A stretch of 64,000 nt of DNA from positions 69,595,468 to 69,659,467 of the forward strand of contig CM037780.1 in the NCBI GenBank assembly GCA_021229015.1, given 5' to 3'. Shown here piece after piece: positions 9,723 to 20,700 of the stretch. Position numbers and translations under genes: made by a program. Under the pieces are notes generated by a model. The model was given only the letters and a program-made list of their open reading frames with translations. It searched no databases and was not told where the DNA came from. Numbering within the stretch: position 1 is the first letter of the stretch; each line of letters begins with the position of its first letter. This DNA comes from Solen grandis. Its lineage: Eukaryota > Mollusca > Bivalvia > Adapedonta > Solenidae.

Positions 9723-10237
9723 GGAGAAAATTGAGTATCTCATGAACAAAATATGCATTTGAATAGGTGACCACTTTTGTCTCTCACACCAAACTAAGTA
9801 TCAAACCCAGGATACCCTACTGAGAGGACACAAGTGCAGGGACTCAAAATTCCCTGACCAAATTCAATGCAAATCCAGTGGCAAATACAGATTTTCCAAA
9901 ACTAAGTTACTTCTAGATAATTTTTTATTTTCAAACATGAAATGATGGTGTGCCAGTTGGATGCTATTGGGAACTTATTTAATTTTATGCCAATCTGACA
10001 ATTCAAACTGACTGAAAAAAGCCAAATGGAAGAAACTGCCTTAGCCTTTCCTTATTATAATGCTCCTGCTGTTTGGTTGACATTCCTTGATTGTAAAATT
10101 CCCTGACTTTTCCCTGACTTTTTCTGAATTTCCAAATTTCCCTGACCAATTTAAAATTTCCCTGACCTTTCCCTGACTGTGGGAACCCTGAAGTGTTACC
10201 ACTAGGCTATCAAGACGCAGACGGACTCTAGTCATAC

Positions 10238-10353
10238 CTGTCCTCCAGCAGTCGTTTCAGCGGGCGAAAGTGTTGGGTGAGACTGACTGTGTTACCATCC
10301 TTGATTTCCTTCTCACACAGCTCCAGTAGACGCTCTGTCAGCTTGATGTAGTC
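10238..10353 (-). CDS. ATR: Second ATR copy: exon 17 equivalent
   Basis: 116-nt exon matching 43591-43706. Encodes DYIKLTERLLELCEKEIKDG and the following HFRPLKRLLED, the end of FAT leading into the kinase domain. Confidence 0.85.
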
Positions 10354-11096
10354 CTGAAGAGGTGGGGTCAACAGGTCAACAACAACCAGTACTGCATACT
10401 TAGCATTACTATTTAGTTCTAATTTTATCATGATCAGCTGTATCCAATACAGTCATTTTATTAGTTGCTTCATGATTTGATGAAATTTCTGACCAATCAA
10501 TACACATATTTCAAGGTTGACAGTAAACGAACCAAATAATGACAGAAATGGAATGAGTTGGGATTGATGTGTATATGATTTATCAACAATTTTTCATTCC
10601 GTCTGAGATGCCATTTTATAAAATCAAACCAACAGTATCTGAGATTATGTCTATGTATGACAAAATAATTTCTGTTTCACTGTGATATTGTATTTTAATC
10701 ACACTATCCAAATACAGACATACCAGTCCTGGAACATTCTATGCCAAACCAGTGCCATCTTAAATCACTTATGTACATCCAGTACTTCTACTTGCCATCA
10801 ACCAACAACCTTCTACTCCTGAGGAGACCTTTCAAACTACAATGCCACAAGTACCTGTGGAGACACTGTATACTTGTGCCTGTTATAGTGCTTCCACATT
10901 CCAGCATCATACTGCAGACATGACGCATGGTACCATAACCACTTATAAACAGTCTTCTTACCTCAAGTATGCAATTGACAAACAATCAATACTGTCTCTC
11001 TCATATTGGCATTAAAAACTATTGACTTCTTTCATTTCACTGTAATATGCTGCAAACTTTTGAATCAACGGGAAATGGCTGAGGAAGTAAATAAAA

Positions 11097-12819
11097 CAAG
11101 AGGGCCATGATGGCCCTGGATCGCTCACCTGAGTACCATTGCTACAACTGATTACAAGGTTTTTAAACAGACAAGAATTCTGATATAACTCAATCTTAAA
11201 CATTTTAGCCCTGACAATACTACACACCAAATATATAAGCACTGGGCCTTATGGTTTCAGAGGAGAAGACTTAGTGCGGGGTCATTTATCTCCAAAGGGC
11301 CACCATTTTGAAAATCTTGATAATGAACCATAAGATGATGCTTCATACCAAATATCTAATCTCTAGGCCTTATGGATTCATAGAAGAAGATTTTTAAAGA
11401 TTTTCCTATATAACTCTATGTAAAACAAGTGACCCCTGGTGCGGGGTCATTTATCACCATAGGGCTATGATTTGTACAATCTTGGTAATGAACCATAAGA
11501 TGATGCTACATACCAAATATCTAAGCTCTAGGCCTAATGGATTCATAGAAGAAGATTTTTAAAGTTTTTTCTATATAACTCTATGTAAAACAAGTGACCC
11601 ATGGTGCGGGGTCATTTATCACCATAGGGTCATGATTTGTACAATCTTGGTAATGAACCATAAGATGATGCTTCATACCAAATATCTAATCTCTAGGCCT
11701 TATGGATTCATAGAAGAAGATTTTTAAACATTTTCCTATATAACTCTATGTAAAACAAGTGACCCCTGGTGCCGGGGCATTTATCACCGTAGGGTATGAT
11801 TTGTACAATCTTGGTAATGAACCATAAGATGATTCTACATACCAAATATCTAATCTCTAGGCCTTATGGATTCATAGAAGAAGATTTTTAAAGCTTTTCC
11901 TATATAACTCTATGTAAAACAAGTGACCCATGGTGCGGGGTCATTTATCACCATAGGGTCATGATTTGTACAATCTTGGTAATGAACCATAAGATGATGC
12001 TTCATACCAAATATCTAATCTCTAGGCCTTATGGATTCATAGAAGAAGATTTTTAAACATTTTCCTATATAACTCTATGTAAAACAAGTGACCCCTGGTG
12101 CCGGGGCATTTATCACCGTAGGGCTATGATTTGTACAATCTTGGTAATGAACCATAAGATGATGCTTCATACCAAATATCTAATCTCTAGGCCTTATGGA
12201 TTCATAGAAGAAGATTTTTAAACATTTTCCTATATAACTCTATGTAAAACAAGTGACCCCTGGTGCGGGGGCATTTATCACCGTAGGGCTATGATTTGAA
12301 CAATCTTGGTAATGAACCATTAGATGATGCTACATACCAAATATCTAAGCTCTAGGCCTAATGGATTCATAGAAGAAGATTTTTAAAGATTTTCCTATAT
12401 AACTCTATGTAAAACAAGTGACCCCTGGTGCGGGGTCATTTATCACCGTAGGGCTATGATTTGTACAATCTTGGTAATGGCCCATAAGATGATGCTACAT
12501 ACCAAATATCTAAGCTCTAGGCCTTGCAGTTTTGCAGAAGAAGATTTTCAAAGTTTGCATTTTTAAAATCTATTTTTAGCTCCTGTGACCTACTTTTTTA
12601 ACCAATCTGAATAATTTGTACAACTTTGATAGAGGGCATCATAAGGATGATTCCTGTGAAGTTTGGTCAAAATCCCTTCAGCGGTTCATGAGGAGATGTT
12701 GTTTAAAGCAAATTGTTGACGACGGACGCACGCACGCACGCACGCACGCACGGACGACGGACGACGGACAAAAGGCGATCACAATAGCTCACCATGAGCA
12801 CGTTGTGCTCAGGTGAGCT
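11097..12819 (+). mobile_element. HINE/pearl-like element, family A, 165-bp monomers
   Basis: Same ends and monomers as 1995-4061, with about eight monomers and a shorter ACGC/ACGG tract near 12725-12765. The other ATR copy at 44442-44456 reads taaat plus nine A then gtatga, i.e. the empty site. Filled, the A-run is split with four A on the left and seven on the right, consistent with insertion into an A-run without a clear target duplication. Confidence 0.8.
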
Positions 12820-12847
12820 AAAAAAAGTATGACTTCTAATAACTTAC

Positions 12848-12881
12848 CATGATGACCTTGTGAAGGTCAGGAGCCATTTCT
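12848..12881 (-). CDS. ATR: Second ATR copy: exon 16 equivalent (34 nt)
   Basis: Tiny exon matching 44476-44509; encodes EMAPDLHKVIM with split codon at its start. Acceptor ctgtttcag, donor gtaagtt. Confidence 0.8.
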
Positions 12882-13122
12882 CTGAAACAGACATCACAGG
12901 TTGTTATAGTTACCACCACCACAATGTACCACAAGTGTTGTATAAATAATTTCACAAAAATATCACAATTTTTTCCCTAGAAAATCTTTGTTTGAATAAT
13001 CTTGATTTCCATTGATAAGCAACTTTAACATACATTAGGAAAGGGTTCTTTTGATATTGTGCTTAAAATAAAGTAATGGCACAGTATATGTATGGGAACA
13101 AGCGCTAGTTTCATGAACTTAC

Positions 13123-13175
13123 TTTGCTGTGTCAAATATTTCCCGACATCTTTTGGCTCGCATTTGATATGAAGA
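13123..13175 (-). CDS. ATR: Second ATR copy: exon 15 equivalent (53 nt)
   Basis: Matches 44751-44803; encodes SSYQMRAKRCREIFDTA. Acceptor atcttgcag, donor gtaagtt. Confidence 0.83.
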
Positions 13176-13577
13176 CTGCAAGATTGACATAAAATATTGC
13201 TGATTATCTAATACAAGTAACAGTAACCAAACTCAAACATAGACAAAAGAAAAATATTCTTTATTCTCAACATTTTCATTTTTGAATTAAACTTAAACAC
13301 TAGAAAATGTAAAGATCTTGAATTACATGAAAATGTTTTTTTAAACTTACTTGAAAACTAAAGCATTTCAAACAAGCATAAAAATTCAGACCCCATCACA
13401 AAAAAAAACAACCAACAAAAGTAATGATTAGAGAAACATTTAAGTGAGAATTAAAAGAAAAACATAGAGAGAGACAACTAGAAATGAGAATGAAAGACAG
13501 CGAAAATAAAGAGAAACAAAGAGATGATAAGAAAAAAAAGCTTGGCCTAGATAAAGAGAATGAATGAGAGACATCAC

Positions 13578-13607
13578 CTTGGAAACAGCCATCAGAAGCC
13601 AGAGGGC
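13578..13607 (-). pseudogene. ATR: Second ATR copy: exon 14 remnant, 5' part deleted
   Basis: Only the last 30 nt of the 69-nt exon remain, with the donor gtgatgtc. At 13608 the sequence jumps to an A-rich stretch (aaaaaaaaaaatatttagaa), so the acceptor and the codons for ALIARVVVSYPK are gone. This allele or contig copy could not splice this exon normally. Compare the intact exon at 45223-45291. Confidence 0.8.
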
Positions 13608-13900
13608 AAAAAAAAAAATATTTAGAAAATAAAGTAAAATTAAAATTAATTACTTAAGTTATATATAAACACTGTACTCTTTTCTTTATATCATACCATA
13701 GTTCGTTTGATACATACATGACATTGTATCATCATTTGTTTTGATGTTGATATTGTTTATGAACTTATTTGTTCATACAACAATAAACATAAATGAACAT
13801 AAATGTGCGGAGATTAAAATCAGAGAATCTGGAGAAATATCCCTTTTCATTCCCCCTTTTTGGCCCTTAAAACCATTATTAATATTTTTTGATAAACTAC

Positions 13901-14000
13901 NNNNNNNNNNNNNNNNNNNNNNNNNNNNNNNNNNNNNNNNNNNNNNNNNNNNNNNNNNNNNNNNNNNNNNNNNNNNNNNNNNNNNNNNNNNNNNNNNNNN
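13901..14000. other. 100-N assembly gap
   Basis: Exactly 100 N closing the duplicated ATR contig on the right. Confidence 0.99.
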
Positions 14001-14606
14001 ACTTAAATTCTGCCCATTGTTTTCATTAGGAATATGAGTATGATACTCAAATTTGAGCCTGAGATTGTACTCAAGAAGTATTTTTGAGAACACGAGGCCA
14101 GGTCTCAGTTTCATTTACTTAAGTCAGGATAAGCGTATTTTGAATTAGGTATTCCAGCCAGTATTGAACTGATATATAACTCATACTGAAATTGGCTTTA
14201 TTAATTAAATGAACAAAAAAAAAGAGATAATTTGGGCAGTGACTGTAGCATACTGAACACTATCAGTAATTAAAATGGTTGGAATGCCATATAACTGTAT
14301 GAAACATTGTTCACATACAAATGACCATATTTATCTTACTGATGTGCTGATACTGGGGGAGTATTAGTGACATTAAATGGCAGAAATGGAAGATTTTGGT
14401 ATGCATAGAATACATTGATATACATGGTTACAGCAGTATGCTATCGTTAAAAATTATTGAAAATTGCATTTAGGTAAATTCTAAAGATATTGGGAGGGAA
14501 CATTTATTCAAGAGAGCACATTGCCTAGGTAATATATGTAAATATACAGTATATATATTAGTTTTAAAATAATGAGACTGATATTGAAGAGTGATGTTTA
14601 TTTCAG
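14001..14606. other. Intron or upstream sequence before SCAMP exon A
   Basis: AT-rich sequence with an A-run and no convincing exon on either strand. I looked for SCAMP TM2/TM3 and the cysteine-rich loop motif and did not find them. Confidence 0.5.
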
Positions 14607-14724
14607 GGGAATTATCGGTGGACTAACAATCATTGGCATAAATGTTGCCGTTGGATTGATAATGATTTTTATCGGCATATTCTTTGGTATTATTGCCATT
14701 CTGTGCTTTGTCTCACTGGTCAAG
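14607..14724 (+). CDS. SCAMP: SCAMP alternative TM4 exon A
   Basis: Acceptor gtttatttcag, donor AAG|gtaaag. Encodes [20 protein letters not shown] then [19 protein letters not shown]. It is the most divergent of the four: the GW pair conserved in the other versions reads GI here, and the NV after the glycine resembles SCAMP3/5-type TM4. Read-through past the donor would give a short tail ending at 14790. Confidence 0.8.
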
Positions 14725-17700
14725 GTAAAGATATACGGAGGTATCTCCGGGGAGTCGTACAGACATGTTGTGGTTAGGAATGATTACTGACTGGGTTGAA
14801 ACGTGTGGAGGGACAATATTCTTAATTGGAAATAAATGTGTCCGAAGTTTTAGGCCCAGAAATTCAATGGTTTATTCTGATATATACAATGGCAGAGCTT
14901 TAGTATTTATGAAAAAAGCAATATATAACATCTAAAGTTTTATAACCTGCAAAGGAATTTGATGAATATTTTTATAATATAATATAAAATTTAATAGGGA
15001 TATATAAACAAGGAAAAGTGGTAAACACACATCTGTAAGAAGGAATGAAGTAGCTGTTACAATCCAGTCAGTAATTATTGCATGTTAAACATGGTGGTCT
15101 TCTATTGTCAGCAGGTGTTGTTAGTCTTAATTGATAGGAGAAGTAGCTGGCCATTGCTCTCATGATGAGTCTTCATATGTTGTAAATGGTTTATGAGAAT
15201 AATTTACTCAGTCCTACAAGATCTCAAATTCACATTGAATCTGGTGAAGGTTTCAGCTTGGGTCCTGCCTTAAGCTGTTGCAGTTATTCATTTTGGCTTT
15301 AAACTGTTATTAAAGCAACTTCTGTTGTATGTAATGGCAAGGTACTTCTTACATCAGGTACATTCCCATGCTAGCCCAGGGAGCTCTGTAGATGGTATTT
15401 AAGCTATTTTGTTTTCTTTCAGATCACCTGTTTCCTCACACTTGACAGTATTCACTCTCAGTTACAGTTAACACTTTAATACGCATCATGAGCAGCATGT
15501 GAACTCACACTTAAGAGATTTACAGAAAATTGGGACACAAATTCTTACGGATTTTCAGTGAACATTTTCTGACAGTGTATACCAGCTGAAGTCATTTCTT
15601 CTGCCTCTGCATAATTCACAGCTAAAACAAAAAGAAGATACAAAATTTTCACTGACAGATACTTAGTCAAAAATTGCTTCTATAGACCTTCCTTTACCAA
15701 AATGATTTTCTTTCCTATCATGGAGTTTGATTTAAAAAAAAAAAAGGTTTGTCTTAGAAAATGCTAGTTTCCTCTTCTGGTACTCCTAAAATACATCACT
15801 GCTCCTGTCTCACATATACACATGAAACATATAAGCACATACTTAGTGTGTTTTTTATTTATTTGGGAAAGTTTATATGATTCATTTCTTTTATGTCTTT
15901 TTTTCAGTTTATTTGCCATGGCTATTGTATCAGCTGTCCATAATTTGTATGTCTTATTCTTTGTTTCAGTTGCTTTTATTACATCTTAATCATATAAACA
16001 CAGCATTGCATGTGCCCCATAGATATTTAACACTTTGAAATCAAGCTGAGAGCCTGTCCATACTTGGCAAACAGAGCAGGCCCAGACCATGGTCTCCATT
16101 GTTTGCTCATACAGTATTGAAGTGTCTGCATAACAAAGAAAAATCAATTGTTTCATATATACAATTTAAAGTTTAGCCAATTAATATCCATTAAAGTATG
16201 AAATTGTTCATAAATATTTATGAGGTAAAGGTTAAGCCTGAACACAGTTTAAGTCTTAACAGGTTTTACAGTGTTGCCTCATGATATCTAAAGTTCTGAA
16301 GAGTAACAGACAGATAAAATCCTGGTCAGTAAAGCCAGCAGGCTGATTCGGGTTTATCCTCGTCAAGTAGAGCTTTCCTTTGATGATCCCCAGGTTGTAA
16401 AAGGTATAAATTATGAATGTGACTTATGGTACAAGCAAAGTTGTGTTATGTGTGATTTTAGACAAAGGGATGGTCACTCTTGTCATAGTTTTTTTAGTGT
16501 CTGCATGTTTTTCCTTGTAGTGGCTGGATAAATGGGTTTTCCACAGTCGGTGATAAGACAGCTGCGGGGATATTCATGCTTGTTATAGCTTTATTTCTGT
16601 CCATCTGTGCTGCAGGAAATATGTTAATGTTAATCAAGGTAGGCTGCACCGCGGGGAGCATCGCCTTTGGCTTAAACTCCCCCTGTACCTGCCACCTTGT
16701 CCTGCATTCCACACAGTGAATGTTGTCCCTCTGTGAACCATAATCAGTGTTTTGTAAAATATTTGTGTACTGTATTCACCATTGAATAATATTGCTATGT
16801 TATGAATTGTCTTTATATATTGCATCCCATACTGTTGATAATTTATATCTGTTATGTGAAAAGTAAGTGAACCTCTTACACCACTGTGATTTTTTTTTTG
16901 TGTAAAGTCTATGTACTTAATTTACCACTGTGAATATTAGTGTTTTTTGTATGGCCCTTGTATTGCTTCAATCCTTGTACAGCATTCCACACAGTGATTT
17001 TTTGTGTCATATGAATGCTTTGTGTGCAGAACCTACCAAGTTGTTTAGTATCCTATGATTTTTTAATGAGCTATTGCACATTGCATGTCTGGCAAAGCTT
17101 TCATGTAGCACTTGTAAATATGATCGAAAAAATGTTTCTGTTTCATCACAACCCAGTGTATTTACTTAAACACAGGGATGAACCCTTTGTAGGAATGGTC
17201 TACCTCTTGGGTTGTTCCAGAACTTGTTGGCCCAGTGTCAGGATAATGCGACTGAGTATGGTATCATGCCACATGTCTATGGTGTGATACTGCAGTATGG
17301 CAGCACAATATCTTTCTCAAGTAATCCTAGACTCCAAAAATACTGAAATACTCTTAGCAGGATGTTAAATCCAATAAATTAAACAAACAAAACCTCTTCA
17401 AGATATGGAAATTGTGCGTCTTTTTCAACATTGACATTCTGTTTGGGAGAAAATGAAAGTTTTTCTAATTGTTCTTCTGACAATTCAACAAATCTATCTT
17501 ATTCTGTTAGTCCCCCATCCCCATCTTACATACCTACTTTTTTAAATGTATGCAACTGCAGTAGATAGTGATCAATTGTTAACTGTGTACCTGTATCTTC
17601 TGACCTACTGTCTACATTCAATAGGCTGTACTCTATACAGCCTCCACTGTCCAGCTGCAGATTGTACGTAACAAGTGTTATGTACATTTAGAATACTCTA

Positions 17701-20700
17701 CTAATATCTTGTGTTTGATATGAGTGGTTGTTTCCCAAACATATAAACCCAATATAGTGTGTAGACTTCAGCGACCTGTAGTAGACCAATTTCAGCTGAA
17801 GACAGTCCAGATTCTTTCATATAGTCATAAGATACATGAACCTTTTTTGTTAACCCAGTTAAACTGTCTTCTTGTAGAGGCTGGATAACTGGATTTAAAA
17901 CAGTGGGAAAGAATGCCGGAGTGGGCGTGATGCTGTTGGTTATAGCTTTGTGTTTCACAATTTCTGCCGTAGGAAACTGTATTATGCTTGTCAAGGTATG
18001 CCCCGTTGACTAAATTGCCGTGTGCGCGTGTCACATGGCCCTCTAATGTCCAGTTAACGAACTGTGGCTGCCTAACACTCCTGTGCGTATGCATGCTTTT
18101 GATGTTTCACTTCACAATTGCACTTGTACTTTGTCCTTTCTTTGTTGGCTTTTTCATGTACATGTATATACCAATGAATGTAGGCCCTGCATCAACCCAT
18201 GTTTAACTTTGCATACTAAGTATCTGCACTTCATGAAATGCTTCTGCAATACTAGACTGATTTTACTCTCTTTGCTAATTACTAATTATTTAATTGTATT
18301 AATTGTATAAAAAGTTAATTCATAGAGGGGTTGTAAGAATTATTTACTAAAAAAACAATGATGTGTAGGGATTTCCAAAGACATTTTTCAAAGTAATGAA
18401 AATTGTTGATCTAATCAGGATTTGATATAAAATGTGAATTCCAGGATTTTCACCTGATCCTAATTGCTCATGGTGAGCTATTAGGATCCCCCTGTGTCCG
18501 TTGTACATTGTCATCTGTCGTGCGTCGTCAACAATTTGTTTTAAATGACATCTCGGAAACCGTTAGGTTGATTAAACTTGGCAGGGATGATCCTTTGGTG
18601 AACCTTCACGAAAGTTGCTTAAATAAACTTGATTCATGAAGAACTCTGGTTGCCATGGCAACAGAAAGAAAAATATTTTGAAAACTTTAAAAATAATCTC
18701 CTTCAAAACTACTGCCCAGATTTCAAAATGTTTTGGTACAGATGTTCCTTGGGTAACCATCTACCAAGATTGCTAAAATTATTCTGATCTATAAAAAAAC
18801 ATGGCCACCAGGGGCGGGGCTAATTTGCCTTATATGTATATAGTGAAACCTTTAAACGACATCTTCTCTGCAACCACTTGACAGTATTTGACTAAACTTG
18901 GCAGGGATGTTCCTTGGGTGAATCTTCACAAAAGATGCTAAAATAAACCTGATTCATGCAGAACTCTGGTTGCATTGACAATAGAAAGAAAAAAAATTAT
19001 GATAAATCATCCTCTTTAAAGTACTGGCCAGATTTCACAGATGTTCCGTGGGTAACCCTATACTCAGGTGAGCGACTTAGGGCCTCTATGGCCCACTTGT
19101 TTAAATTATTTCATTTTTTTGTGTGAATGAATAAGGTTTTATGAATTTTTGAATTTGGACTTTTTTATTGAATTTTTAACAGAACAGAAGCATTGAAATA
19201 AAACAATTTCATTTCTGAGCCAGCATTATGTTTTCATATTCCTAAAATAAGATTATAAATACTTAATTTATTATTTGATTTATTATATATTGGTAAATTT
19301 GATGCAGCACATCTGACCTAATTATTTACTTTCGGTATATACATCTTAAAAAACAAAACAACAACAATAAAGGGTGGGGGCTTGGAAATTATTGAAAGTA
19401 ACATTTATTTAAATCATAGATTTAATATGAACTAACAAGTGTACTGTGTTTTGTAATGCTTGATGTTTCTGCCTTATTATGGATGGTTTGCAGTGGATCT
19501 GTCTTTGCTTCATTTTTTAAGTCCTGAATAAATCTCTCTTGGTGGTTGGTGTCAGTCAACTGCTTCCTAACTGTATAAAAGTCAGGCATGGCAATATTGT
19601 GTGTAACTGCAGTTTACATTTTTATTCATATGGGCCATTTAGGAAATCTTGATAAATTTGGGGAATATTTTAGGATGGGTCGTAAAAAAGGTTGAGTTGA
19701 AGCAACCTTTGAAATTTAGATTTTGATTTATCAGTGTTTTGTTTAAACTGAATTAGTTTTAAAAAAAGGACCCCTGTTTTAACCATAAAAAGATTTTAAC
19801 AATGTACTGTTCTCATGCCTGATTAAAATGGTGTGGTTGCTGTCTGTGTATTTTGCTTTTATAGATTTCTACTTGATTCATGAAACTTCACAGTAATCTC
19901 AATTGGTCATGTTTTCCAGACATATTTAGTCTGACATCAGAGTTTGTCTGAAGGGGTACCCTTGTTCCCAAAGATAATTGCTCTGTGTACTAGATTTGTT
20001 TTTGGAAGTAGTTTCCAGCCACAAAATATCTTTTCACATTAATACCCATAGCACTGATCCCAGAATTACATATCAAAATATGTGTATTATTCCCATCTCT
20101 TTATACGAACATTCTTCTTCCTATTAAAATTCCTTCTTCATATTATTCCATACGCATTGATGCACATTTCCATTTTGTTTCAGTTCTTGTAGCAGGGATT
20201 CTTAATGCCCCCCCCCCCCTCTCATTGTTTCATTTATTGAACCTCATGTGCACATTTTCTATTGTTTCAGATATATTAGCATATGTTTACATATATGTTA
20301 TACTTCCTTGGCATGTGTATCGCTTAAAGGGATATACCTGGTTATAGAAATAAGGGCAAACAACCCACCCTCCCCTATTATATATTAGTGCAGGTTATGT
20401 AAGCTATACAGCAGGTATGATAGATACACACGACAGTTACAATATATTTATTTTTCACAGATGAGATGACTGATTTCTTGTGGATTATTTATCTGGTTTC
20501 TGTTGCATCACTCATGGGGCAAGCCTTAAATAATGATATATTCCAATGGGATTTCTGTCTCTATAGAAATAGTGATAAGACAATTCAGTTTCATGTTTAG
20601 AACACTGTAATTGATAAAGATATAGATTGACATCTTTAAATGAAATTTAAGTGAAAATTGACGTAAATCTGGTTTCAATTTTAAGCCTATTACTTTACAG

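Larger units (their letters stand above)
1712..13900. other. Contig duplicating 37.66-45.58 kb (second ATR copy)
   Basis: From its first base this contig aligns collinearly with 37665 onward and stays near-identical, introns included, to about 13875, the match of about 45580. Differences are scattered substitutions, small indels, extra repeat elements at 1995-4061, 6616-7200, 7906-8132 and 11097-12819, a 63-bp repeat contraction near 7.6 kb, and a deletion at 13608. Both limits of the homology coincide with N gaps. That favours an unpurged alternative haplotype placed by the scaffolder over a biological tandem duplication. Confidence 0.85.

Noticed and set aside
1712..13900. A true tandem duplication of ATR
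   Set aside because: Both ends coincide with 100-N gaps and introns are near-identical; haplotype duplication in the assembly is more economical, though depth data are needed.
16494..16712. 72-residue minus-strand frame over SCAMP exon B
   Set aside because: Antisense shadow of the exon; splice sites and homology support the plus strand.
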